A stretch of 64,000 bases of DNA from Galbula dea (lineage: Eukaryota; Chordata; Aves; Piciformes; Galbulidae): contig VWZX01008606.1 in the NCBI GenBank assembly GCA_013399015.1, positions 124,001-188,000 on the forward strand. The letters run 5' to 3'. Below, piece by piece: positions 23,504 to 37,329 of the stretch (position 1 is its first letter; each line of letters opens with the position of its first letter). The notes under the pieces are model-generated. The model made no database searches, was not told where the DNA came from, and was given only the letters and a program-made list of their open reading frames with translations. The position numbers were made by a program, and so were the translations under genes.

Positions 23504-26500
23504 GAAGTCCTATTTGATAAGGTGAAGAAACAACCCAAAAACTACTTTGCTGGAGGTCGGAGGCGTGAGCTCTTTGGGTGTAGAGAAGCTCGTTTGTTCG
23601 AGAATAGCTTCAGATACGGTACACTTTTTTTTTTTGTTTGGTGGTTGTCAAGTTGTTTTTAAAGGCAAAACTCTTGAGTTTGGAAGGGATGGATGGGTTT
23701 AGGTAATTGGGATAGAATTGGAAAGCCTGCCCAGGCTATTAAACTCTTTCTGTATACATCCGCTGTACTTTGATATATTTACATCTGTTTGGTTTCCTGT
23801 ACTTTTTGCTGACTTGTTTGGACTTACTTCACAACTACTGCTGAACTCTAATGGAAGAGTTGTGACGAGATAACATGGGCAATACATGTGCTCTCCTGCC
23901 TGTTCAGATAAAAGGGCTGTAGGACAACAGCAGGCTGGGTGAGCTGCTTCAACTAGCATCTGGATCACGGCACAACAAAGTGCAGACAGGTGTCTGGAGA
24001 GTAGGATGGAGCTGAAAGAGGGGCTTAGCCACCTTGTTTATCACTCTCTCCCATCACTGTCCTATTCTGAATTCTCCTTTGGAGGAGATGGAGCAGAACT
24101 TCCTCACCACATTCCTCTTCCCTCGAATGCATGACCTATATTGATGGGGAATTTACTAAAGTACTTAACATTTGCAAGAGTTGGCAAGCTTGCAGTTTCT
24201 CCCTAAATAAAGAGATTAAAGCAAGTCTGAGCCAAGTCATAAAAATAGTAACTACTACGAGAGAATCTGAGGCAGATTTTTGGACCGTTTCAAATGTAAA
24301 GTACCTGCCTTTGCATTGTAAATCTTACCAAACTTTTTTTTGCTGTGGGTTCTGCATCTTTTTCTGTTAGGGATTACAGCCTTGGAATTTTAAACAAGTG
24401 TTTGTAGTATCCATGAGATGGCAATGTGTGTGTAATATTTCACTGTTGTAGTTGGAAGCCCAAGACCTACTGTAGAAATATTTGGTACGCTTTGAATAAT
24501 TGCACTATACATTGTCTTCTTTCTGCTGAACAATTTCAGTGAAGATGCATTTGGCAGGACTGAGAATACTCTGATGTAACTTTTGGACTGTGCATTATCT
24601 TGCAATTCATAATTGATTCTACTGCAGTAGCATTTTCTCAACATTCCTGCTTGATTTATTTACTGGTAAAAACATGAGTTATCAAAAAATATTGGGGAAG
24701 ACTAGTGTTCGCTTAAAATTCAAATAAAGCAATTGTGTAGGCTTTGAAACACACTTCTGGAAAGAAATTTAACTCAACTGTGCTCTTTAGAGAGAGAAAA
24801 GATGGTAGGGGACAAAAGGTAGTATTGGTTGTAGATTTGCTGTGGGAAATTTTAGCTTTAAAGCTTTTGTTGTGGGCAGCAAGCAGTGTAACTGTCAAAG
24901 TTTTTGCTGGGTGGAAAAAGGGAGGGTTCTTGACCTTGGCTCTGTGGGCAGCAAAATGAAGTCTTTGTGATGAAGTTAATGGTCTATATGCAGACATCAA
25001 GACTTCTGAGTGATTTTTGATTTAAAGGAGGTAAAGGTGCAGTTGGGTTGTGGTATTGGTTAGTTCAGATGAATGGTTCTGAGGTGCTGAAGTAGGTTTC
25101 AGCCAGGTTCTGTGGGAAAATGAAATGTTGCGTTTCAGAGGATCAGTCACTCCCACTGTAATCAAGCTCTCAGACTTAAAAAGTTGAAAATCTTTATAAG
25201 TACAAAGTAGAATGTGTCTTTAGAACTTCTGATAAGAATGCAGCCATTTAATGTGCTCTTTGTCTCCCATCCTAGAGTAAGAATAGGGGACACAGCAATT
25301 TGTAAATCGAAAAAACAGAAATATTTTGGAGCTGCTCTGAGTTGGACATATCTCCCCTTTTTGTTGTAAAAGTGTTCAGTCTTCACCTATGCTCCAGGCT
25401 TTCTAAAATCACTGCTTCCTTGTAAACTGAGGAGAACCTAGAGATGGCCTCTGCTTATACAGCATAGAGTTGCTTCTCTGCAAAACTTAGGATATTTTTA
25501 AGTTCTGCTTCTCTGGAAAAGTTCTGCCACCACACTCTATATAGAAAGACAGGTGACTGTGTGCTACTGGAGAATTTGACAGCAAGTAGGAAAGTGCTGG
25601 TCCTAGTCAAATGGTGAAGATGTGGTTTCAAGATGATTTCATGTAGTCTAGCTTCAAAGCCAGACCTGGTTAGTTTTCAGGGGAGGAAGATCCTTGGAGC
25701 TCTTGACTAGTGTCCTACTCTGGAGTCACCTGGTATTCACCTACAACTCATCTCCTTTTGCCCTACTTTCCAACAGAGGTGACTGATAAACACTTTTTCC
25801 TGACTGTTTGTCCCTGGAGGTGATCTGTACATGTTCATCCTCTGCCCACGTCCTGCTTCACACGGAATTAGTCATTTAAAGCTTTATGAAGTTTTGGTTC
25901 AAAGCTCCCAGAAGGTAACAGGAAAAAAAAGCTACAGGCTGCTAGGGAAAGAGCTCACCTACTAGGGAACATGAAACAAAGCTTTGTACTTCCAAAAAAA
26001 AAGTCTTTATCAGTGGAGGGCATCAGAGAGTTACTTTTTGGTGAAAAAGATGGAATAACAGTGTCTTTATTGCCTACTTCCCAGGCATGGCCTTTCTCCA
26101 AGCCAGATTTACCACTAATGACTACTGACTGCAGGGCTTTGAGATGGGGTTATTTGGGGGAGGGATAAAGATATGAAGTAGGAGAAAGAAGGCCATTGTT
26201 CTCTTCCTCAAGGGAAGATGTGCGTGGAAAACTGTTCACTTGGAGAGATGTGAAAGGCACGTGAGGGAACAAAGCAAAGGTTGGATCTAGGCAAACTGAG
26301 AAAAGAGGCTACTGTAAAAACCCTACTTTTTAAAAATTAAATAAGAAAAAAAAAATCTTGTGAATGAACTCTTGGTGTGAGATGGTGAGTTTAAAAGAAA
26401 TCAGTAGTATTTGGGCTGTTGGATAAGGCTTTATCATCTCCCAGTGCAGTTTCTGCTGTCTGAAAAATACTTCAGGTACGTACAGTCTCATAACAATAGT

Positions 26501-27017
26501 TCATCTGCTTACTGGAGTGGTCTGTAGCAGCTCTTTGGAAGGAACTTTTTGTTGCTGGAGCACTGTCCAAGTGAACCAACTGCTGTCTGGTCTTTGCATG
26601 GCAGATGGTTTTTTTGAACAAGAAACTCAAAACTTACCACTTGGGTCAGTACTACACAATGATGTTGTGCATTTATGATGCTCTTTCTGCATTTTTGTGT
26701 AATGTTGCTTATGTATCTGTGTTTTAATCAATGAATATAGGCCTGATTGCTTGGCCATTTCTTGTCAGGGGTCATACTTGGTGACTCTGAAGCTTTTCCC
26801 AAGGCTGTTCTTTTTAGCAGTAGCAGTTTATAGAAACTTGTTTGCTACAAACTTTCTGTTGTCCATGCATCTCCTGAAGTTTTCGTGCACTTATTGTTTT
26901 CTTTTTCTTATGCCTTATGTTATTGATGTTAAATTACACAAGTCTTTCCTTGTAATTCATTCTCCTTGCTGTGGCTGCTGCCTTGAGGTTTGTAACCTCA
27001 AGCTCTTGTTTTGCTAA
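23504..27017. other. Intronic stretch without recognised features
   Basis: AT-rich DNA downstream of the CpG island. Short open frames on both strands lack recognisable domains. No repeat family is identified. Confidence 0.5.
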
Positions 27018-27880
27018 TGGATGGGATCAGCACAAAGGACACAGCAAGTTAAAGAAGTGAGTTTATCTTTACTTACGTTTAAAGCAGCAAAAGGATAAGT
27101 AAGATGATAAAGCAAGAATAGAACAAAATGTGGTAATACACCTAATCATTACTACACAGAATTAGCTACAGTAATTAAGATAGATACATCATCAATTGCC
27201 ATAAAATATTATCAACATCCAGAGTTTCTGGGGAGCCCTGGTTACAGTGAGGATTTGGAGAACCTTTCCCAGGAACTGGAGATCCTATGCAGTGTGTCTA
27301 CTTGCAGGTGAGGTCTCCAAAGTTACTGTAAAAGGGTCCAGCTTTTATACTGTTGAATAAACAGGCTTAGATAACTTTAAAGGTGGAACATCTGGTTTCA
27401 TTATCCTGGTTGGTCTTACCTGGAGCCTGGCCAGGGCTCAAGGAGGAACCATGGAAGTTTCCCTATCTATTAGGCTTTGACTGCCCGTTCCCAAGCAAGG
27501 TCAGCCACCTGGTCTAGTCTCATGGCATAAGCAAGAAAACATGAATACGTTCTTGTGATAAGCAAGGGTAGATAGATACATTCTCAAGACATTTTATCCT
27601 CACTAATAGTTAGTTACATTTGATCTAAGCTACATCTTTTGCTAATGACTATGCATATCACCAACAATTAAATACTCATGTGAGTATACTCAGTGTTTGG
27701 CTGGGAAGCTTATTTGGAGACCAGCTTTGGTTCAGGGCCCATTGCTCTGGTTTCAGGTAGTTGGGAAATTCACTCAAAAGTCAACTTTAGTTTGAGGCCT
27801 ATAATTTAGGCTTTGTTGTATCAGCTCTCTGGAGGGAGAAATCAGTTGTTTGGAGTCACAACCACAGGTGATTTGCTAAA
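27018..27880 (-). mobile_element. Solo LTR of an avian endogenous retrovirus (ERVK-like)
   Basis: Read on the minus strand, the block has LTR layout. A long U3-like part is followed by a TATA box ('gtataaaagc', 27341-27350 on +), then an R/U5-like part with 'gagacctcacctgcaagtag' and 'ctccccagaaactctgg', phrases I associate with avian ERVK-type LTRs. Near the end is 'aagtaaagataaactcac', probably a decayed polyadenylation signal, and then 'gtgctgatccca'. No gag, pol or env sequence adjoins it, so it is likely a solo LTR left by recombination. The left edge is reasonable and the right (U3) edge is approximate; I could not define target-site duplications. It lies antisense to ZNF804A. Confidence 0.65.
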
Positions 27881-30800
27881 TCCTTAAAACATCTCTCAGA
27901 ATAAACCCTGAACCATTTTAAGGCTTTATCCTAGGTTTGTGTGCAATCTCTGGTTAGTTATGAAAGTAAAGTGACTCTTTGCTTGGTCTTCTGAGTAGTT
28001 GGTCCATGAGTGGTGATAGTCTCTCTGCTGTTTCACCCTAAGATATTCCACTCTTGTAAATGGCTCTGTGTTAGTTTCATTGACGTTGACAGTGATGGCC
28101 TTATGGAGCAGTTACATTCTCTCTGTTGGTGATCAGGATGAGTAAGGTCCTATTACTTGCCCAAGGAGGTCAGTGAAAAGTTTAGACCTTTATATGGTAT
28201 AAATTTCTACTGCAATTCTCACTTTAAGTGTTTCACTGATACTGATAGAAAGTAGGTAAGATATAAAATTTACTGGTAAGTAATTTATTATAGGACTTTG
28301 GTTTCAAATGTACCAAAGACAGAAATCTGTAATGTGTATATTAATTTTGATACATGCATATATATAGGTTTATACTTTGATTATAAACATGTACACTGTG
28401 GACTTCAGGGATAGAATTGAAATAGTGGTCCCCAGCTCCAAGGGAGGCAGGCACAACTGATCTCAAACTGGAATCAAACTCTGAACTCCATGTGGTGACC
28501 CTTGTGGAGAGGACGATCACATGAACTTCAGGTGGCTACCATGTAGTACAGCCTCATACCTCATGCCAGCTTGGACATGGGTACAGGGAGTGTATGTTGA
28601 CCTTTAAAATACAATGTAGGTACAAGTCTAAAAAGGTGTTGATTTCTATTTACACTGTCTTTTTAATCCAATTGTTTGTACCATTAGCTGTCTTGCTTCT
28701 TAGGTATATTGAACAAAACTGCTTTGAATTTTTATTTGTAAGCTTTTCTCTGTATATGTGTGTGTGTATATATATATATATATAACACTAATAACTTCTT
28801 TTAAAAGAAGTCCTAAGAATTAGTTCTGCTTTAATAAAAACTCTGGAGTTCAGGTACTGATAAGCTAGTGCCTTCTGAAAATTGCCATCAGGCTGTCTGT
28901 TATCTTTAGTTCTTTTCCTTTTGGTAGAATATTTTTGTATTTCCAGATCAACTAAAGTAAATCTTATGGTGGACATAAAAAAATCTATTTAATGGGAATT
29001 TCTATTACAAAAATCCTTACTGTACTACAGTAAGAAAGCAGTAAACTCCCTGTAAAACAGAACAGCTTTCCTGATGAATATTGGAGCTGTTGCACTTCTG
29101 CATGACCAGGTGGAACTATCTGCTGATTTCAGGCTAATAGATATGTAAAATAAACAATACCTACTATAGGTTTATTATAAAGACTGGTAAAAACAGGTCC
29201 TGCAGTTCTGTTTACCATCTTCCATAGCACCAGTAGCTGAGGGTAAAAGTTTTATCTGATACAGACAGAATTCAATAAAACCTACTGTAATGTATGGGTT
29301 TTTGTCTTTAGTGCTGAGGAGTTTGTAGGGTAGAGTTGTTAGGCTAGAGTTATATTGGTTAAGGGAGAAAAATCACCCATTACTTACATCAGTGGTTTGT
29401 CCCCTGAGGATCTGCTAATGTTGTTGGTGCTTCAGTGTCCTCATGGCCTGAGTTTGGAACTTGAAAATGTTCACATCTTCTCTGTGAGAGAAGCTGAATA
29501 GTCCTAACTCATTAAAATATTAAAATGATACAACAAATTCTACCTAATTTAATTTGAATGGTTCATCAGTGTCACTTAAATCATGACTGAAAACCAACAA
29601 CAAAGTAATTTGGTAAAATGGAAGTAACAATAAAATCATATCTGTATTCTGCTTCTAGAATTAATTTGTATGAACACCAGTGACTCTCTTTTATGAGGCT
29701 GTCAGTAGTAGTACTGATTCAAAGCATCATTGACAGGGTTGTTTTGGTCAGTAGAACAAACAAAAGGCTATCATAACTTTAAGTGCATCTCCAAAGCAGC
29801 TCTGAGAGGTCCTGAGTCTCATGGAGTGACATGTGGCACCCTCAAGCCCATCAGACTCCGTATGAGTGTATCATCTGATCCAAAAAACAGCAGGAGCTGG
29901 AGTCCAGTGTACAGCAAACTTAAACTGGGACAGCTTCTGATTCAGAGCTACTACTGAGGCAGACTTTTTTTGTACTGTAAAAGCTTATTAAATGGCTGGT
30001 AAGCTTCAAACACATCAGTATTCTGTTGAATGTAATTAGACTATTACCATGGTTAAATTAGTACACTTATTTAGGTTTTTTCAGATCAAGGCCTTAGAGT
30101 AAGTCTGAGGAGAGCCTTTGCCTTGAATATTTTTCTGATGCAAATATCTGTAGAACTCTCTCAGCACAGAGATACATAACATTAATGTTAACACTGGAAA
30201 TCAGCGTTGCTAAGACATAATTTTAACACATTATGAACTGGAAAGCAGCAAGTTGGCTTCTGTATTTTCAAAACCACACAAATTTTTGGGATACATTAAG
30301 CTTATTGAAACTTTTCATGGTGCAAGTTGCAATTCTGAAAGTCTCATCTTTCCTCTAGGCTGTGGGAACACAGAGGGTTTTTTGACCTTCCAATCAGCAG
30401 GAATTCACCCTTGACTAGTTAACTGTGAGGAGCACATCTAGAGGACACTGAGTGCCCTTGAGTTTAGCACAGTGGGTTTTCAAGTAGGACTTGATGTTGG
30501 ATGCCCCTAACTGGTGACAGTGTTTTCTTTTTGGAATGACATTTAGGTATGCCAGAAAGAACAATTAATCTGTGCAAAAAATCGAAGCTGGTGAATATAT
30601 GCATCTTGAGATGTGGGGATGGACTGAGATAATCCCACTAAGTCAATCCAGTGCATTATCTAGTATTTAATATTTTAATACAGCTAATAATGCTGGTGGC
30701 CTTATTTATAGCATAGATTCTTTAACACTATCTGGTGATGGTGAAAGGTGAGTTGATTTTGTTTGTTTGCTGGCTTGTGATCAGATGTAAATATGGGAGA

Positions 30801-32360
30801 GGGAGTGAACCTTCCTAATTTAGCTGTGTTTGGCCAATCCCTTATAAACAAACACTAGTCAGACCCTTGGATTTTTCCACAGAGTGAGAACAAACACTTT
30901 TCCTCCAGCATTCTTGAGAGACTGTTACATGATGAGCTGTGACTTAATGTGGTTTAAAAAAAAACCCAAAGTAAACAAAACAACATTTACTCATGAGGAG
31001 GCGCAATATTTGTCATGTTTAACGTTGTTTTATCAATAGAGATAAGAAACTGCCTGAAGGCCTCAGGAAACTGGAATTTGAAGCTCACAATATAATTAAT
31101 TCATTTGTTAAAATGTGTTTGATTCCCTTCCTCTGAGGACTAGCCATGGCAGGGGTACAGATTGGGTTTCCTTTTTCTCTTGGCAGATTATGTATGTTCT
31201 GCACCATCTGAGTTGTGTGCTAACACAAATTTTTGTGGAAGCCTTTTTTTTTTGTGTGTGTTTTTTTAATTAGTTCAGATAGTAGATTTCAAAATATTTT
31301 CAATATGGAATTTGAAATGGTGGTAGTTACACAGACAGTGTTGTAAGAAAGGAAATGCAAATACTTCCCCCACAGCTCTAAGAGTAAATCCTCAAATAAG
31401 GCCTGGAGAGTAATCTCCAGATCTCCCTCCTAGCATTGCTCTCTTCCTTGCATATGATAAAGAACAGGGTTTTGCCTTAAAAGTCCTCAAGTGTCTTGGG
31501 AAATGCTTATATTTGGTTTGAGGAACTGAGAGAGAGGGTGTTTAGGATCTCATTAGTATTCTTAGTTTGTACAAATGATTTAGGACTTGTCAGGCTTTTT
31601 GTCTGACCATGCTGATTTGCATTTCTTTAAAATGATTTGTGTGTGTGTGAAAATGATGTGTTTAGAAAGACTTCTTCCCTCCTCTGGGACCCAGCTCAAC
31701 TCAAATATTCATGTTGCTAGATTTTTCACAGCTGGTATATAGCCATATTACTTAGCATGGGCCAAGTCTTGGTCAGTGGTTGTTTTCTAGAAAACTTTGT
31801 AGTGCAAAATGTCTGGTAGAATTTACCTCTTCACCTTGTAGAAGTAAGTTTCTGAACTAGGAAAACTGCTTCCTTTCCAGCTTGCTGATAACATACTTCC
31901 ACAGCAAATACAAATCCATGGAACTGAGACTTGGGAGACAGTAATTTAAAAAAGTGGTTTCTGTGTATAAGTGTCCATAAGGTTTATGGATTTTTTTTAT
32001 CAATAAACACAACTTGACTTACTTGGCAGAATGCAGTTGTTCTTTCAAGGTATCTGTTTAAATAGGTGCAGATTCTAGTTATTTAATTCCTGCTGAAAGA
32101 GTTTTTAACAGGAGACCACAATACCCATTACAGAGTAGCCTACTTCAGAAAGTAGGCTAAAGAAATAGACTTCTCTTCATTGCAGAACAGCTACTACCTT
32201 CATGAAATAGATTTTGATAAAATGTCTGGAGTTAAAACTTGGGGACACTCTTGGGTCTCTGTAGGGTTATGATGCATGCATGGGTCTGAGCAGTCTGTGA
32301 AACAACCTGAGGCTAAATTTGTAAAGCAAAATGCTTTTATTTTTATTAAATTAGTTGTTA
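27881..32360. other. Intronic stretch, only a TG/TA microsatellite recognised
   Basis: No exon or repeat family is recognised apart from the dinucleotide tract at 28.75 kb. Open frames are short. Confidence 0.5.
28751..28784. repeat. Compound (TG)n(TA)n microsatellite
   Basis: A short TG run passes directly into about nine TA units, ending at 'tataacac'. Confidence 0.9.
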
Positions 32361-32668
32361 TACCTGAAAGGAGGTTGTGGTGAGGTGGGTGTTGGTCTCT
32401 TCTCCAACATCACCAGAGAGAGGACAAGAGGAAATGGCCTCAAGTTGCACCAGGGGAGGTTTAGATTGGATAGCAGGAAAAATTTCTTCATAGGAAGAGC
32501 TGTTAGGCATTGGCACAGGCTGCTCAGGGGAGTGGTGGAGTCACCATCTCTGGAGATGTTCAAAAGATGTATAGATGTGGTACTTAAGGGCCTGGGTTAG
32601 TGGTGTGGTAGTTGATGGTTGGACTTGATGATCTTGGAGGTCTTTTCCAACCTTAATGATTCTGTGGT
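32361..32668 (+). mobile_element. CR1: CR1 retroposon, 3' fragment
   Basis: It starts at the CR1 phrase 'tacctgaaaggaggttgtgg' and continues 'gtgggtgttggtctcttctc', 'gaggaaatggcctcaagttg' and 'ggacttgatgatcttggagg'. It ends 'ccaaccttaatgattctgtg'. It is nearly intact over 300 bp and very like the 15.7 kb copy, which suggests a fairly young insertion. It is in sense orientation to ZNF804A. Confidence 0.96.
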
Positions 32669-32974
32669 TGAAACATATAATTATTTAGGGAAGTTTACCT
32701 AGATGTTTAATTATATGTTTGGTCTTGCTCTATTTGAAACAGTTGACTTTATATTGGGAGAGAATAGCATGGACAAAGAGATTCAGTTAAGCCTTGTTGG
32801 TCTCTAGACTTGTCCCAGGCTCATCACCTAGGTCTTAGGCTGGTCCCAATTTGAAGGTTTACTTGCCCTTTTCAGCAGCATTGCCTGTCTCACGTGCAGT
32901 TTGCTTCTCCTTAATTTCTCAGTTAACTGCTGGCTGTTGTGGGAAGGAGTGGAGGGATGGCCATGAGGTGTGAA

Positions 32975-33052
32975 CAGGAAGGATGGGGAAGTGAGGTGGT
33001 ACCCATGGGTACCAGGAAGGAAGGGGAAGTGACGTGAGCAGCTCATGGGTAC
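32975..33052. repeat. Diverged two-copy tandem repeat containing a 16-bp palindrome
   Basis: Copy 1 (32975-33012) and copy 2 (33013-33052) both begin 'caggaagga' and continue 'ggggaagtga', and both end 'catgggtac'. At 32998-33013 copy 1 carries the perfect palindrome GGTACCCATGGGTACC, which is lost in copy 2. Confidence 0.8.
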
Positions 33053-34174
33053 CATGATGTGTATTTGGTGTTTTTTTGTATGTTTGGATAACTTGCTTTT
33101 ATACTTCCAAATACTAGTACTGAAGAAAACAGGAACTTGTAGGAGATACCAAGAATGACTTACCCATTTCATTAGTGCAAACCCAATTTTGCTCCCTTGC
33201 AGTCAGGACGTAGGAAGATGTTTGTCAGGATGTTAAGTACTGACTATTTAATCACCTGATTTGGTTTCTGAATTATAAAAGAAATACAGAGAAGTGGTGT
33301 AAATAACTTTATAGGAGAAGTCTAGGGCTTCTTACATGCCTGCAGCATAGCACACTAGACTGTTTGTACAAAATGTTCTTTTCTCAAAAAAGTGATACAA
33401 AGTTTAGGTTTGCTTAAAAATGAGACTCTGGAAACTTATTCCATTTACATAAAGAACATTTTCATCTTTTACAGGAGCAGCAAACAACTGTTTATACAAA
33501 TGAAACAAACAGGGCTTTTCACAGGCTTTTTAAAAGCAAAATACATTTGATGCTTTTTTTATGATACATTCTTAAAATATAGTTGGTTGATGCTTTAGAA
33601 TGCTCTCAGGTTAGCTGTTGAATATACTGCTGAATGGATTGGAGGTTTGCTGGTCCTTTGCATTGATTTTTCTCCTGGTAATGCTGATTTTATGATGATG
33701 TTAAGGAAAATTTTCTCTCATGAGGGAGGAAAATCAAGATAGTACTTGCTTGTCCTTCTGCTGTGCAAATGAGCCACTAAATCATCTGATACCTGTTTGT
33801 TTGGCAAATAGGGAATGTGAATGAACAAGTAGAATAGACAATTAGAGATTAAAACAGTTTTAAAGGACCACATGCAAAGGTTTGTGGATTTGTAATAATA
33901 ATGGCCTGTTGAGCAGAGAGAAGAGGGTGCTACCATCAGGTTGGCAAAAATAGTTTTGAGTGTCTGTGTGAAACGCCTTCAAGTGCTTGTGGGTCTGGAA
34001 GTGTCAAGGCAATGTAATCAGAAAAGCTATACTGAAACCTGGTAGCTGTAGCATTGCACTGGCAACTGCAGGTGGTGATAGTGTGCCCAGAGTAGACTTG
34101 TTTCATAAATAACAGAAGCTGACAAGGGTCAGGGCTGGGCAGGCCACTAAATGACTGACAGATGCTCTCTATTA

Positions 34175-34866
34175 ACTCCACTTCCTTCCCATAGTGGAGA
34201 GAAAGTGAATAAAGGAGAAAGACTTATTGGTTGGAAAACTAAACAGCTTTAATGGAAATAATAAGAATAAAATTAAATATATACATATATATACACAAAA
34301 ACTGAACCTAGACCCCTGATGACAATTAGTCATTGCCACTGATGCTGTGGCAGGCACTGGGGAAGTCCCAGACTGGACTCAGCCGTAGATGGGAACTAGA
34401 TTCAGGGGCTGGGTTCTGGAGCAGTATTCAGGAATACATGGATAGGGATTAAAGGCAGAACAAACAAACAGTCCTCCTTGGACACTGGCCTTTGAAGAGG
34501 CTTGACCCTCATGATCCCTCAGCTTTATACTAGCTGTGACATACATGGAATGGAATCCCTTGTTGGTCAGTTTAGGGTCATCTCTACTGTCTTGTCCTCT
34601 CTTCAGGTGTGGTCTTTTACACTGCACCCCAAGGTGGAACACAAGGTTTAGCAGTGGCCTTGGTCTCTGTGGGAGCAAGTATAAGCAAGAGCCTTTCTGT
34701 GACCCAGTCCTTAGTACTATCTGTAAACACTGAGTGGTAGCACTTCTAGAAGCAGACACAGTGCAAAAATGTACCATTAACTGTAGAAAGTGCAGTTACT
34801 GAGAAGAGACAGCTGAAAGTAAAATCACTGGACAGAATTAGTTCTGTTCTAGCTCAAACCAGGACA
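34175..34866 (-). mobile_element. Solo LTR of an avian ERVL-type retrovirus
   Basis: Read on the minus strand it opens TGTCCTGGTTTGAGCTAGAA, the characteristic start of the common avian ERVL LTR family. It continues with 'ccattccatgtatgtcacag', a TATA box ('agtataaagctgaggg', 34521-34530 on +), an AT-rich U5 containing 'attttattcttattattt' and 'ccattaaagctgtttagttt'. The right end at 34866 is firm. The left end is decayed and could extend to about 34100. No internal viral genes flank it. It is antisense to ZNF804A, and the minus-strand open frame inside it (34379-34777) is LTR sequence. Confidence 0.85.
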
Positions 34867-35164
34867 GAAGTAAAGAAGAAAGGCGGAGTTTTCCACTGCA
34901 CTTGTGTGAAGGGAAAGTGCAGGAAGTATGTGAAGGAAACAAAAATACTCTATTTTGTACAGAGAAAGGAGAAGTTACCAAACAGTAGTAAACAGTTACA
35001 GTGGCTAAGGATAAGGTGAGGCTGGAGGAGTATAGCTATAGCTGAAGGTCAGAGGTTGGCCTGTCACTGCCAGCAGATTTGTGGTGGCTTTATCTGCCTT
35101 GTTTGTTCAGGTTCTTGCACTGAGAAATGGAATAGACTTGGAGAAATTTTGCTTCAGCTCCTCT

Positions 35165-35447
35165 TAGAGGTGCATAGTGGGTGGCAGTGGACACAAGTTG
35201 GGACGCAGGCAATCTGATCAGGTGCAAGGAAGAAGAAAAAGTTTGAGGTTGGTCAAATGTTGCAAAAGGTTGCCAGAGAGACTGTGGGATTTCCACCCTT
35301 GAAGATGCTAAACCTTAGAGAGACTCTGTGATCTTCATCCTTGGAGGTGCTAAAACTTGACTGAACCTTAGTCTACTTGACTGTTCTTATAAGCACGGTG
35401 TAGGACTAAATGTCTCTTCCATCCTTGGTCAATGTTATGATTCTGTA
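35165..35447 (+). mobile_element. CR1: Diverged CR1 retroposon fragment
   Basis: The CR1 order of motifs is recognisable but degraded: 'cttagaggtgcatagtgg', 'gcaaaaggttgccagagaga', 'gtaggactaaatgtctcttc', then 'aatgttatgattctgta'. An internal near-repeat ('agagagactgtgggatttcc' and 'agagagactctgtgatcttc') suggests a small duplication within the element. It is probably the oldest CR1 in the window. Confidence 0.75.
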
Positions 35448-37329
35448 TTTGAGCTGTAGTAGAGCAGCTTTTAATTTAATCTTCTCTAATGAGCTTCCTT
35501 GGGGAGCAAGGCACATCACTGTCTCTGTAACATCTTGCTCAGGACCACAGGATGTTCATGGGTGACCTTACCCCAGCTGAAGGCTGGGTAGCAGGAGTGG
35601 TGTCTCCGCTGATGTTCTCTGGGGATCTCCTAATCTGTCAGCAGTCTGAAATACAGTGCTGGTTTCAGCTCTGCATAACAAATAAATCAAATGCAACTGT
35701 TGAATCTACTTAGGCTTTCTTCTTAGGGATTCCTGAGCTGAGTCATGCAATTCATAGTGACCCAACTTGTAATTAAGAAAGATGATGGTCTCAAACTTGT
35801 CCAAAACTAATTCATATTTGGCTCTTACTCTCTACAAATCATGTGCATTATCAGCAGTATTTTATTGATTATACTTTTTCATATTAAAGATTGCTGCAGT
35901 CTATAATCTTAATTTTGGAAAGGCTTTTGAAAGGAACTCAGGAGCACCACTGATAGAGGAATTGATTTCTTGTCATTTGAACAGCATTATGCAGAGGCAG
36001 AAAAAACTCAAGCTGAGCATTTTCTAAAGGCATTGTGTGTTGCACTCCTTTGTTACTGGAGATGCAGATTGTTGCAAAGGGGGGAAAAATAAGGAATGAG
36101 CCATAAAGTTTGTTTCCTTCAGCCCACAGTGCTCTTCCAGTGTGGGATGGACAGTATATACTCCCATAGTTTGAGTATTTCCAGGAAGTTGGTCTGCATC
36201 TTCTCATACAGTGATTGTGGTGTACTTATGGGTTGATATTGTTAGGCTTTTCTATATTTAGACTTAGATATAAAGATGTAATATAAACTATTATATTTCA
36301 TATTTTTAGATAATGCAAAATTTTATAGATCATATTTTAATACATATTCTGTATCTTCAAACCTATTGCTTGACATACTGGTGTGGCATCATACTCATTT
36401 CACATGGTTCATGATGTATGTAGAACAAATATCTCTCTCCATCCTTGTAAGGCAGAGCTATTTCATATGGTTTCCAACTAACTGAATGGGACTAAGCAGA
36501 AGAACCTTGGAGAATCTGTGCATGTGAAGACTGTGTATGTTCTCCCTTGCCTTCCTCACAAATAGTGAAAATTTTGAGTTAGCCTTGAAGTGCTGTGGTC
36601 ACTCCAGGCCAGTGACTAATGCTGACCATGGTGAAGTCAAGAGATAAATGTTGGATTTATTTTGAAATTGGTTATTAGAGTAACTGGACCATATATAATA
36701 ACCTTCTAAAAAATCTGTCAGGAATTTGATGCATAGTAAATGTGAAAGGTACAATATGGAATAAATTATCCAGTGGCTCAAGTTCAGTGTCTCTTTGAAG
36801 ACTACAGAGGGGTAGAGGAAATTATACTTGTATTTTACACCTGCCAAATTAAATTATAGCAACAAATCTGTATAATTACAATTCAGAGACCATGATTTAT
36901 TCTCAGAGTTAGGTAATTAGAAGCAGGACTACACTTGAAGGTTCAAATTAGATTCCTAGAAAGAGTCTCTTGCATGAAAACACTGATTTCTGTATGGGTC
37001 ATATTCATCTCTTCTATTTTAAGAATTTTGAATCATAATATAAAGTGACTCATCCATTATTTCCTCATCTCTTCATCAGTAAGACTCACAAGAAATTGTT
37101 CCTTTGTTTCCCTGCAAATGTGAAATCTTTAGGGTTCCTTCTCTTTTCAACAGACATTCATAAATCCAATTAACATTAATGAGTCTCACATGTCTCCATC
37201 GAGAGAAAAAGAATGGACCTTTTGTATCTTAAAGTATGTGTTTCACTGCAGGAAAAAAAATGGACAAAAAGCTTTTGGTGAATTGTGGGTTAAAAAGTCA
37301 GTAGCTTCTATCTCATTTTTGCAGTAGCT

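Noticed and set aside
34379..34777. 132-codon minus-strand frame
   Set aside because: It falls within the ERVL-type solo LTR, and LTRs of this family do not encode proteins there.
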